NCBI RefSeq assembly: GCF_002846415.1
Contig: NZ_PJMX01000001.1
Location: 1,674,001-1,738,000, forward strand
Direction of reading: 5' to 3'
DNA: 64,000 bases
DNA from: Streptomyces sp. TLI_146
Lineage (GTDB): Bacteria; Actinomycetota; Actinomycetes; Streptomycetales; Streptomycetaceae
In this document: positions 33,325-41,026 of the stretch, in pieces
How positions within the stretch are numbered: the first letter of the stretch is position 1
Layout of the letters: the number at the start of each line of letters is the position of its first letter
The notes under the pieces: generated by a model
Told to the model about the DNA's origin: nothing
The model's database searches: none
What the model saw: only the letters and a program-made list of their open reading frames with translations
Position numbers and translations under genes: made by a program

Positions 33325-33747
33325 GTGTATTCCACTCTGACACGCCGCTGTGCCCGGATGGCCGCGGCGGGTGCCCTGTCCGTAGCCCTGCTCGCCGGAT
33401 CCGCCGCGGCCGCCGCGGCAGCGAGCCCGACCCCCAAACCGTCGCCGAGCGGCAGCAAGTACGCCTCGGCGGCGCCGGGTTCGCTGACCATCAAGGCGAG
33501 CGCCACCGAGGCGAAGGTGGGTGACAAGGTCACCTTCACCGGCCGGTCCAAAGGGCTGGCCATCGGCAGCAAGGTCGTGCTCCAGCACAAGAAGGGGAGC
33601 AAGTGGACGACCCTGCACGCCGACACCACCATCAAGCAGGGCAGCAGCTACTCCCTGGACTACAAGGTGAACACCAAGGGCAAGGAGCAGCTGCGGGTGA
33701 TGGACGGCGCGACCGTCTCCCCGACGGTGACCGTCACCGTGAAGTGA
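33325..33747 (+). CDS. Small secreted Ig-like protein
   Basis: 140 aa. Signal peptide with Ala-rich core and cleavage near AAAAAASP, a Pro/Ser linker (PTPKPSPSGSK), then a single beta-sandwich domain of ~85 aa (LTIKASATEAKVGDKVTFTGRS... VVLQHKKGSKWTTL... TVSPTVTVTVK) resembling bacterial Ig-like adhesion or wall modules. There is no LPXTG motif, so it is probably released or held loosely in the wall. GTG 33325 is preceded by GGGAGA. Function unknown. Confidence 0.75.
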   Translation: MYSTLTRRCARMAAAGALSVALLAGSAAAAAAASPTPKPSPSGSKYASAAPGSLTIKASATEAKVGDKVTFTGRSKGLAIGSKVVLQHKKGSKWTTLHADTTIKQGSSYSLDYKVNTKGKEQLRVMDGATVSPTVTVTVK

Positions 33748-33761
33748 CGCTTCACGAAGGG

Positions 33762-34085
33762 CTAGTCGATCTTCAGCTCGCCCATCGCGCTCCACCCCGT
33801 CGCACCCTCGATCGTCGTGCTCACGATGTCGGGGGTGCGGCGCAGCAGCGGGCGCATCGTCTCCATGGCGGCCCGGAAGTGGTCGGAGTTCACGTGCGCC
33901 TCGCCCGCGCCGTCCTGGAAGGCCTCGACCAGCACATAGGTGTTCGGGTCCTCCAGGCTGCGGGACCACTCGTACCAGAGGTTGCCCGGCTCGGCCCGGG
34001 TCGCGTCAGTGAAGTCCGCGACGTGCTGGGGCCACTCCTCGACGTATTCGGGCTTCACGGGGAACTTGACGACGATAAAGATCAT
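33762..34085 (-). CDS. Putative quinol monooxygenase (ABM domain)
   Basis: 107 aa. A ferredoxin-like dimeric alpha/beta barrel of the antibiotic biosynthesis monooxygenase family: MIFIVVKFPVKPEYVEEWPQ, EPGNLWYEWSRSLEDPNTYVLVEAFQD and a VNSDHFRAAMETM helix with the conserved His. YgiN-type members oxidise quinols without cofactor. Others remove stray oxidants. Convergent with the Ig-like gene (14 bp between stops) and divergent from the PrmC-like methyltransferase. Confidence 0.85.
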   Translation of the reverse strand: MIFIVVKFPVKPEYVEEWPQHVADFTDATRAEPGNLWYEWSRSLEDPNTYVLVEAFQDGAGEAHVNSDHFRAAMETMRPLLRRTPDIVSTTIEGATGWSAMGELKID

Positions 34086-34181
34086 TGCGTCATTCTATGC
34101 ACGGTTTAATCCTTCGGCCGCCTGACCGGGCCGAGGGTAGGGTGGCCGCGCCCACAACGGATCCGGCCATGAAAACCGCAG

Positions 34182-34979
34182 GTGAGACTCATTACCACCC
34201 CTCCCCCCGACTCCGTCGTCGCCCGGCTCCGGGCCGCCGGATGTGTCTTCGCCGAGGACGAGGCCCGGTTGCTGGTCGCCACCGCCCGCACCCCGGCCGA
34301 GCTCGACGCCATGGTGGCGCGGCGCGCCGAGGGCCTGCCGCTCGAACACGTCCTGGGATGGGCCGAGTTCGCCGGTGTACGGGTCGCGGTGGACCCGGGC
34401 GTCTTCGTGCCCCGGCGCCGTACGGAGTTCCTGGTGGAGCAGGCCGTTCCGCTCGCCTCGGCGGGCGCGGTCGTGGTGGACCTGTGCTGCGGTTCGGGCG
34501 CGCTGGGCGCGGCGCTGGTGGCGGGGCTCGGCCGGGCGGAGCTGCACGCGGCCGACATCGACCCGGCCGCCGTGGAGTGCGCCCGGCGCAATGTCGCCGC
34601 CGCCGGGGGCCGGGCCCACCAGGGCGATCTGTTCGCCGCGCTGCCCGCCGGGCTGCGGGGCCGGGTGGACGTCCTGCTCGCCAACGTGCCGTACGTACCG
34701 AGCGAGGAGATCGCCCTGCTCCCCTCGGAGGCGCGCGTCCACGAGGCGCGGGTGGCGCTCGACGGCGGCTCCGACGGGCTCGACGTGCTGCGCCGGGTGA
34801 CCGCCGAGGCGGCCCACTGGCTGCGGCCCGGCGGCCATCTGCTCTTCGAGACGAGCGAGCGCCAGGTGCCCCTGGCGCTCGCCGCGGTCACCGGGGGCGG
34901 CCTCGTCCCGCGCGTGGCGACCTGCGAGGAGCGGTACGCCACGGTCGTCGTCGCCACCCGGCCCGCCCCGGCCGGCTGA
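34182..34979 (+). CDS. PrmC/HemK-like protein (N5)-glutamine methyltransferase
   Basis: 265 aa. An N-terminal helical cap (VARLRAAGCVFAEDEARLLV, then LPLEHVLGWAEFAGVRVAVDPGVFVPRRRTEFLV) and a Rossmann domain with VVDLCCGSGALGAAL and HAADIDPAAVECARRNV match HemK-family enzymes. The catalytic NPPY is changed to NVPY, as seen in the actinobacterial side group of this family, so the target may be something other than release-factor Gln. GTG 34182 begins the conserved region, but no strong Shine-Dalgarno sequence is seen. It runs convergent into the DUF6445 gene one base away. Confidence 0.82.
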   Translation: MRLITTPPPDSVVARLRAAGCVFAEDEARLLVATARTPAELDAMVARRAEGLPLEHVLGWAEFAGVRVAVDPGVFVPRRRTEFLVEQAVPLASAGAVVVDLCCGSGALGAALVAGLGRAELHAADIDPAAVECARRNVAAAGGRAHQGDLFAALPAGLRGRVDVLLANVPYVPSEEIALLPSEARVHEARVALDGGSDGLDVLRRVTAEAAHWLRPGGHLLFETSERQVPLALAAVTGGGLVPRVATCEERYATVVVATRPAPAG

Positions 34980-34980
34980 G

Positions 34981-35652
34981 TCACGCCATCCAGAAGAAGA
35001 CGGCCGTCATCCGGCTGTCCTCCAGGGTGCTGCCCCAGTAGCCGGTGGCGGTGTGGATCATGTTGGCGTTGTAGAGGAGCAGCCGGTTGTAGCGGTGCGG
35101 GACGCGGACGTCCTCGGTGAAGGAGTCCGCCGGCACGAAACGGGTGCCCAGCGCCTCGACCAGGTTGGTGTGCGGGGCCGCGACCAGATTGCCGCCGAGG
35201 ACGCCGCCGGGCAGGCTCTGCCGGTAGAAGCTGGTGCCGCAGTCCTTGGGCACGCCCGGGTTGAGATAGAGCACGGCCGCGTACCGGCACAGCGCGCGCG
35301 AGTCGGTGTGCGGGCGCGGCTCGCTCTCGTCCCGGCCGACGACCTGGACGCAGTTGTGGTTGAGTGTGGCACCGCCGGGCGCCTTCTGCAGCCACAGCTC
35401 GCGCGCCCCGGTCGCCTGCTTGACCAGGCGTTCCACCCGGGCGAGTTCGGCGGGCTCCAGGCCGGGCATGGTGCGCAGCCCCGGCCAGGTCTCGGAGGTG
35501 CGCGGGTAGCCCTCGACCCAGTCGTCCTTGGCGAGGCAGCGCGCGCGGACCTCGTCGACGTTGGGCAGGACGTCGTCGAGGACCCAGTAGTCCCGGCCGC
35601 GGGTGGGTTTGCGGTACGGGAGGACCGGGAGCGGGGAGGGGGTGGGGGCCAT
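34981..35652 (-). CDS. DUF6445-type protein, 2OG-Fe(II)-oxygenase-like
   Basis: 223 aa. The central EPRPHTDSRALCRYAAVLYLNPG and the later RLLLYNANMIHTATGYWG place an HxD...H triad as in prolyl-hydroxylase-like 2-oxoglutarate Fe(II) oxygenases. FYRQSLPGG and an Arg near the C-terminus could bind 2-oxoglutarate. NCBI calls such proteins DUF6445. The substrate is unknown. ATG 35652 begins the conserved PTPSPLPVLPYRKPT segment. An in-frame TTG at 35703 is possible. Confidence 0.7.
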   Translation of the reverse strand: MAPTPSPLPVLPYRKPTRGRDYWVLDDVLPNVDEVRARCLAKDDWVEGYPRTSETWPGLRTMPGLEPAELARVERLVKQATGARELWLQKAPGGATLNHNCVQVVGRDESEPRPHTDSRALCRYAAVLYLNPGVPKDCGTSFYRQSLPGGVLGGNLVAAPHTNLVEALGTRFVPADSFTEDVRVPHRYNRLLLYNANMIHTATGYWGSTLEDSRMTAVFFWMA

Positions 35653-35748
35653 GCGGCCGAACTTACGTCCGTAACCCTGTGTCGCCGTCCGTGAGTTGGT
35701 CAACTTTGTTTCAAGGTGCGGTGAAGTCGCACTCCGTGACTAAGGGCG

Positions 35749-35785
35749 CATTGCGGGGACATCCCGGCGGGAGGTCCCCGCAATG
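35749..35785 (-). terminator. Terminator downstream of the DUF574-type methyltransferase
   Basis: CATTGCGGGGAC (35749-35760) pairs perfectly with GTCCCCGCAATG (35774-35785) over a 13-base loop, 47 bp after the methyltransferase stop on the minus strand. Confidence 0.7.
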
Positions 35786-35831
35786 GCAAAGGCGGGCCCA
35801 TTTTCGTCCCAGGAGAGGGCTGCCGCGCAGG

Positions 35832-36659
35832 TCAGCCCTTGCGGCCGACGCCGCCGAACATGGCCACCTCGGCCGGCTCGCCGTCCGTCGCGTCCTCGGG
35901 CCGCCAGCGCGAGCACGACACCACGCCGGGCTCCAGGACCTCCAGTCCGTCGAAGAAGCGGGCGGTCTGCTCGGGGGTGCGCTGGGTGAGCTTGGGGGTG
36001 CCGTGCTCGTTCCAGAACGCCACCGCCTGGTCGACGTCCGGCATCTCGGGGTGGGTCACCGTGTGCGACAGGACCAGGTAGCTGCCGGGGGCCAGCTTCT
36101 CCATCAGCTTGCGCACCAGGCCGTACGCCTGGTCGTCGTCCTCGATGAAGATGACCACGCCGAGCAGCATCAGCGCGACCGGCTGGCTCAAGTCCAGTGT
36201 CTTCGAGGCGTGTTCCAGGATGCTGTCCACATCGCGCAGGTCCGCGTCGAGGTAGTCGGTCCGCCCCTCGGGCGTGCTGGTCAACAGCGCGCGGGCGTGG
36301 GCGAGCACCAGCGGGTCGTTGTCGACGTAGACGATCCGGGACTCGGGCGCGATGCGCTGCGCCACCTCGTGGGTGTTGTCGGCGGTGGGCAGGCCGGTGC
36401 CGATGTCGAGGAACTGCCGGATGCCCCGGTCGGCCACCAGGTGGCGCACCGCGCGGCCGAGGAAGAGCCGGTCCGCGCGCGCGTAGTCGCCGATACCGGG
36501 GTGGAGCTGGCGGATCTGGTCGCCGACCGCGCGGTCGACCTCGTAGTTGTCCTTGCCGCCGAGCCAGTAGTTCCAGATCCGGGCCGTGTGCGGCTGGGAG
36601 GTGTTGATTCTGCTCCGAACGTGCTCGGGAGCGTCGAGGTGGGCCGGGTTCTCGGTCAC
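35832..36659 (-). CDS. S-adenosyl methyltransferase family protein (DUF574)
   Basis: 275 aa. N-terminus RINTSQPHTARIWNYWLGGKDNYEVDR is the family hallmark. It continues with FLDIGTGLPTADNTHEVAQ (SAM loop), IVYVDNDPLVLAHARALL and LDADLRDVDSIL. Streptomyces genomes encode dozens of these paralogues, often beside regulators, and no substrate is known. GTG 36659 is preceded by AGGAGA at 8-9 bases. It is divergent from the amino-acid ABC operon. Confidence 0.88.
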   Translation of the reverse strand: MTENPAHLDAPEHVRSRINTSQPHTARIWNYWLGGKDNYEVDRAVGDQIRQLHPGIGDYARADRLFLGRAVRHLVADRGIRQFLDIGTGLPTADNTHEVAQRIAPESRIVYVDNDPLVLAHARALLTSTPEGRTDYLDADLRDVDSILEHASKTLDLSQPVALMLLGVVIFIEDDDQAYGLVRKLMEKLAPGSYLVLSHTVTHPEMPDVDQAVAFWNEHGTPKLTQRTPEQTARFFDGLEVLEPGVVSCSRWRPEDATDGEPAEVAMFGGVGRKG

Positions 36660-36883
36660 GGGCTTCGTCTCCTGGGGCCTGGTGGAACTGTCAATGATCA
36701 GCCTAGATGGCCAAGTTGACCCGCGTCCCGGAACCCCGTCGGCCGGTGCCCCGGGCGGGCGGGTGTCCGGATGACGTCATCGGCGCGCCTGACGCGTTCA
36801 GGGGCGAAGTCACCCCCAGTCTCATACGATCATGGCTGAACGGTTCCGCTCCTCAGCCACCCCCGTATCCATGGAGGTCAACC

Positions 36884-37714
36884 GTGACCAGGACGGCTCA
36901 CCGTATCCGCAATCTCACCACCGCCGCAGCCGCTACGGCAGGGCTGCTGCTCGTCGCCTCCGGCTGCTCGTCGGGCGGGGACGGCGCCGGGGAGGCCGCC
37001 GGCGGGGTGCCGGTGGTCAAGAAGGGCAAGCTGACCACCTGCACCCACCTGCCGTATCCGCCGTTCCAGTCGGAGCAGAACGGCAAGGTCGTGGGCTTCG
37101 ACGTGTCCCTGATCGACCTCGTCGCCAAGAACCTCAAGGTCGAACAGAAGATCCTCGACACTCCGTTCGAGAACTTCAAGACCGGCGCCTTCCTCAACTC
37201 CGGCGAGTGCGACCTCGCCGCCGCCGGCATGACCATCACCGACGAGCGCAAGAAGAACGTCGACTTCTCGGTCCCCTACTTCGACGCCACCCAGGCGCTC
37301 CTCGCCACCAAGACGAGCGGGGTCACCTCGCTGGCCGACCTCAAGGCCAAGGGCAAGAAGCTCGGCGCCCAGGCCGAGACCACCGGCGAGAGCTACGCCA
37401 CCGGCAAGGGCTTCAACCCGGTCGCCTTCGAGAGCTCGGACGCGGTGATCAACGGTCTGCGCACCGGCCAGGTGGACGCCGTGGTGATCGACTACCCGGT
37501 GGTCCAGGGCTGGCTCAAGGACAAGGCCAACGCCGACCGGTTCGCGCTGGTGGAGAACATCTCGACCGGCGAGCAGTACGGCTTCTCGGTCAAGAAGGGC
37601 AACACCAAGCTGCTCGCCGCCATCGACAAGGCCATCACCGACGCCAAGGCGGACGGCACGTACAAGAAGCTCTACGAACAGTGGATCGGACCGCTGCCCA
37701 AGGCACAGCCGTGA
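36884..37714 (+). CDS. Polar amino-acid ABC transporter, substrate-binding lipoprotein
   Basis: 276 aa. The lipoprotein signal has the lipobox LLVASGC. The body is a type II periplasmic-binding fold of the amino-acid family (SBP_bac_3): LTTCTHLPYPPFQ, VVGFDVSLIDLVAKNL, GECDLAAAGMTITDERKKNVDFSVPYF and a GEQYGFSVKKGN hinge segment. It captures an amino acid or a small analogue at the outer face of the membrane. GTG 36884 follows GGAGGT by six bases. The stop overlaps the permease start as GTGA. Confidence 0.9.
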   Translation: MTRTAHRIRNLTTAAAATAGLLLVASGCSSGGDGAGEAAGGVPVVKKGKLTTCTHLPYPPFQSEQNGKVVGFDVSLIDLVAKNLKVEQKILDTPFENFKTGAFLNSGECDLAAAGMTITDERKKNVDFSVPYFDATQALLATKTSGVTSLADLKAKGKKLGAQAETTGESYATGKGFNPVAFESSDAVINGLRTGQVDAVVIDYPVVQGWLKDKANADRFALVENISTGEQYGFSVKKGNTKLLAAIDKAITDAKADGTYKKLYEQWIGPLPKAQP

Positions 37715-38511
37715 CCTCGCGCCTGACGAGGCGTCAACGAAGGCGCGTCTCGCAGGGCATCCAGTACGCGGTCTTCGTCGGGGTGCTCATCACCATCGGG
37801 GTCCTCGCCGACTGGGACCGGCTGCAGAACCAGTTCGCGCAGACCGACCTGATCGGCAAGCTCTTCCCGGACATCATCACCATCGCCCTGCGCAACACCG
37901 TGGTGTACACGCTCTCCGGCTTCGCCTTCGGCCTGGTGCTCGGTCTGGTGGTCGCGCTGATGCGGCTCTCGTCCGTGGCGCCCTACCGCTGGGTGGCGGG
38001 CATCTACATCGAGCTGTTCCGGGGGCTGCCCGCCCTGCTGATCTTCATCTTCGTGGGCGTGGCGGTGCCGCTGGCCTTCCCCGGCACGGAGATCCCCGGC
38101 GGAACGTACGGAAAGGTCGCGCTCGGGCTCGGTCTGGTCGCCGCGGCCTATATGGCCGAGACGATCAGGGCGGGCATCCAGGCCGTGCCCAAGGGCCAGA
38201 TGGAGGCGGCCCGCTCGCTGGGGTTCTCGCACGCCCGGGCCATGGTGTCGGTGATCATCCCGCAGGCGTTCCGGATCGTCATCCCGCCGCTGACCAACGA
38301 ACTGGTGCTGCTCTTCAAGGACTCCTCGCTCGTGCTGTTCCTCGGGGTCACCCTGGAGGAGCGGGAGCTGACCAAGTACGGCAGGGACCTGGCAAGCCAG
38401 AGCGCCAACTCCACCCCGATCCTGGTCGCCGGGCTCTGCTATCTGATGGTGACCGTGCCCCTGAGCTTCGTGGTGCGCCGCCTCGAAGCCCGCGCCGACC
38501 GGGCGAGGTGA
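37711..38511 (+). CDS. Polar amino-acid ABC transporter permease
   Basis: 266 aa. An N-terminal Arg-rich tail, then five or six membrane helices ([34 protein letters not shown] and others) and the HisMQ-type EAA loop [29 protein letters not shown] that docks the ATPase. It uses the GTGA overlap with the binding-protein gene, so translation is coupled. A single permease gene implies a homodimeric channel. Confidence 0.92.
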   Translation: MTSRLTRRQRRRVSQGIQYAVFVGVLITIGVLADWDRLQNQFAQTDLIGKLFPDIITIALRNTVVYTLSGFAFGLVLGLVVALMRLSSVAPYRWVAGIYIELFRGLPALLIFIFVGVAVPLAFPGTEIPGGTYGKVALGLGLVAAAYMAETIRAGIQAVPKGQMEAARSLGFSHARAMVSVIIPQAFRIVIPPLTNELVLLFKDSSLVLFLGVTLEERELTKYGRDLASQSANSTPILVAGLCYLMVTVPLSFVVRRLEARADRAR

Positions 38512-38518
38512 ACAAGCG

Positions 38519-39307
38519 ATGCCACAGAACGAGATCGAGATCCGCGGGCTGCGCAAGTCCTTCGGGGACAACGAGGTGCTGCGCGGCATCGACCTGGAGG
38601 TCGCCCGGGGCGAAGTGGTGTGCGTCATCGGCCCCTCGGGGTCGGGCAAGTCGACGCTGCTGCGCTGTGTGAACCTGCTGGAGGAGCCGAGCGCGGGCCA
38701 GGTGTTCGTCGGCGGCACCGAGGTCACCGACCTGGACGTCGACATCGACGCGGTGCGCCGCCGCATCGGCATGGTCTTCCAGCAGTTCAACCTCTTCCCG
38801 CACATCACGGTCACCGAGAACCTGGTCCTGCCGCAGCGTCGGGTGCTGCGCCGGGGCAAGGCGAAAGCGGCGGCCGTGGCCCGGGAGAACCTGGACCGGG
38901 TCGGCCTCGCCGAGAAGGCCGACGCCTATCCGGCACAGCTCTCCGGCGGGCAGCAGCAGCGCGTCGCCATCGCCCGGGCGCTCGCGATGGGCCCCGAGGT
39001 GATGCTCTTCGACGAGCCGACCTCGGCGCTCGACCCCGAACTCGTCGGGGACGTCCTCGCGGTGATGCGGATGCTCGCGGGCGAGGGCATGACGATGATG
39101 GTGGTCACCCACGAGATGAGCTTCGCCCGGGAGGTCGCGGACCGGGTGGTGTTCATGGACGACGGCGTCATCGTCGAGCAGGGCCCGGCGGCGCAGGTCG
39201 TGGGCGCCCCGCGGGAGGAGCGGACCAGGAACTTCCTCAACCGCATCCTGGACCCGGCGGCGGAGGCCCGCCCGACCTCGCATCTGCCGCCGGAGGAGGA
39301 CGGCTGA
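38519..39307 (+). CDS. Polar amino-acid ABC transporter ATP-binding protein
   Basis: 262 aa. Walker [14 protein letters not shown]-loop [10 protein letters not shown], signature [15 protein letters not shown], Walker [13 protein letters not shown], and the switch His in VVTHEM. It is close to GlnQ/HisP-type ATPases. It lies seven bases after the permease stop and is followed 12 bp later by a very strong terminator, so the importer is a three-gene unit. The exact amino acid cannot be read from sequence. Confidence 0.94.
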   Translation: MPQNEIEIRGLRKSFGDNEVLRGIDLEVARGEVVCVIGPSGSGKSTLLRCVNLLEEPSAGQVFVGGTEVTDLDVDIDAVRRRIGMVFQQFNLFPHITVTENLVLPQRRVLRRGKAKAAAVARENLDRVGLAEKADAYPAQLSGGQQQRVAIARALAMGPEVMLFDEPTSALDPELVGDVLAVMRMLAGEGMTMMVVTHEMSFAREVADRVVFMDDGVIVEQGPAAQVVGAPREERTRNFLNRILDPAAEARPTSHLPPEEDG

Positions 39308-39319
39308 CGCATGGACACG

Positions 39320-39362
39320 GGGCAGGGCCCGCTCCCGGTGACACCGGGAGCGGGCCCTGCCC
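39320..39362 (+). terminator. Very strong terminator of the amino-acid ABC operon
   Basis: A perfect stem of about 19 bp (GGGCAGGGCCCGCTCCCGG with its complement) encloses a five-base TGACA loop. The inverted repeat is perfect almost to the centre. It ends the importer operon and also lies beyond the 3' end of the convergent haloperoxidase-like gene, so it may work in both directions. Confidence 0.9.
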
Positions 39363-39404
39363 TGTCGGGCATCGGGGCACGGGCGGGGGTTCAAAGCCAG
39401 GCTC

Positions 39405-40799
39405 TCAGGACCCCGAGGCCTTCATCTTGTGCGTGAACACCCAGGTGGCGATGGAGTCGCCGAGCGTGTATCCGTCGCTCGCGTCCCACGGGTAGTGCAC
39501 ACCGAGCCAGATCCTGCTGTCCGCGTCCTCGTGCGCGGCCTGGCTGAAGCTGGTGAACGAGCGGGTCCTGACCGGCGAGTGCGGGTCGTCGGTGGACGCC
39601 GTGAAGCTCACGTTGTCGCTCTTGAAGTACTGCCGCATGATCCCCGCCCATGCGGCGGCGAACGCGGAGTGGCCCGAGGCCCAGGCGGGGAAGCAGGGCG
39701 TGGTGCCCGACAGCGGCTTCCACGCGGGGTCGAGACCGCCTTCGCGGATCGCCGACACCGGACGCCAGAGGTCGATGGGCGTGCGGTACTTGACGTCCCA
39801 CTCCCCGATGGCCGCGTCCGCCATCGCGACGGAGACGAGCGCGAACAGCCGGGCGTTCTGATACGGCGTCAGCCCCCGGTCCTTCGCCACCCGCGCGGTG
39901 ATGTCGAGCAGTTGCCCCGGCGGCTTGTAGGTGCCGTTGGCGTCATTGGCCCAGAACCAGGCGGCCGCGGTCTGGTCCGTCGTCCGCGTGGTGGAGCCCG
40001 CGGCGCCCAGCGAGCGCACCTGGGCCACCTGGTCGGCGTAGGCCGGGCTGGCGAGCAGGTTCTCGTACGACGCGTAGACGCCGGGGGTCGACGGCCGGAA
40101 CTGGGAGCCGGAGTCCAGCGCCCACGGCTTCACCAGGCCCCAGTTGGGGGTGGCCGCCTGACTGCCCTGCGAACAGGCCGGGTCCGGCAGGTCGGGGTAG
40201 CTGGTCGGCAGCCAGGCGCCGGGCTTGGTGTCGGGGGTGTAGACGGCCCTGTCGTCGGACCCGTCGGCGGTCCGGTTGTCCTGGGCGTTCTTGACGATGG
40301 TGCCGACCACCGTGAAGTCGAGCAGGTCGAAGCCGGTGGGGTCGGTGCCGAACCGCTCCTTGAACTTGTTGTCCAGGTACGTCGTCTGGTCGGGGAACAG
40401 CTTGAGCAGGATGTTGTAGGCGGTCCGCCCGATCACCCGCTCCTCCTCGCCCGGCCCCTCGATCCCCCAGCCCGCCGAGTAGTTGATCGCCGTGAGGTAC
40501 GGGTCGGAGGTCATGGTGTGCCAGCGGAGCTGGTAGGAGCTCTCGGCGTCGTAGATCGCCGTGTTCATCATGGCGGCCGCCCGGGACAGCGGGCCCGGGG
40601 CCCCGCCGGCCGTGCGGATCGCGCCGTTCAGCACGTTGTTCCAGTACTGCACGGGATCGCCGCTGTAGTTGGGCGCGGCGGCGGCCGGCTGCGGGGCCAG
40701 GGTGAGCGCGCCGAGGGCGGTGGCGGCCACGGCGGCCAGCGAGACCGCCCGGGCGCGCAGGTTCGCCGCGCGTCTTCTCCTCGTACGGATCCACAACAT
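39405..40799 (-). CDS. Secreted vanadium-dependent haloperoxidase / PAP2 family protein
   Basis: 464 aa. Signal peptide (AVSLAAVAATALGALTLA, cleavage after AAAA). The C-terminal third holds the vanadate or phosphate site: K...RP in KYRTPIDLWRP, the ASGH motif in PAWASGHSAFAAA and SRIWLGVHYPWD (SR-x5-H-x3-D) with the catalytic His. Bacterial members are either acid phosphatases or vanadium haloperoxidases, and sequence alone cannot separate these. The K-to-RP spacing is eight rather than the usual six residues. ATG 40799 follows GGAGAGG at somewhat long spacing. It is divergent from the FHA-ABC operon. Confidence 0.82.
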   Translation of the reverse strand: MLWIRTRRRRAANLRARAVSLAAVAATALGALTLAPQPAAAAPNYSGDPVQYWNNVLNGAIRTAGGAPGPLSRAAAMMNTAIYDAESSYQLRWHTMTSDPYLTAINYSAGWGIEGPGEEERVIGRTAYNILLKLFPDQTTYLDNKFKERFGTDPTGFDLLDFTVVGTIVKNAQDNRTADGSDDRAVYTPDTKPGAWLPTSYPDLPDPACSQGSQAATPNWGLVKPWALDSGSQFRPSTPGVYASYENLLASPAYADQVAQVRSLGAAGSTTRTTDQTAAAWFWANDANGTYKPPGQLLDITARVAKDRGLTPYQNARLFALVSVAMADAAIGEWDVKYRTPIDLWRPVSAIREGGLDPAWKPLSGTTPCFPAWASGHSAFAAAWAGIMRQYFKSDNVSFTASTDDPHSPVRTRSFTSFSQAAHEDADSRIWLGVHYPWDASDGYTLGDSIATWVFTHKMKASGS

Positions 40800-41026
40800 C
40801 GGGCACGGGTCCTCTCCGTCGGTGGTGCGGTGTGCGGGATGTGCCGGTGGCGCTCTGCTTCCGCCTCGCAACCTAGGTCCGCGCGCTCGCGCGCACATCC
40901 AGCCGGTGGCGGAGAGCGCCGTCATCCCGGCGCCGCAGTTCCGGTAGGGGGGTAAACCCTGGCGGTACCTGGTCGACGATGTGCACAAAAAGGCGCGATC
41001 AGGTGCCGATCGGTAGAATTCACCCC

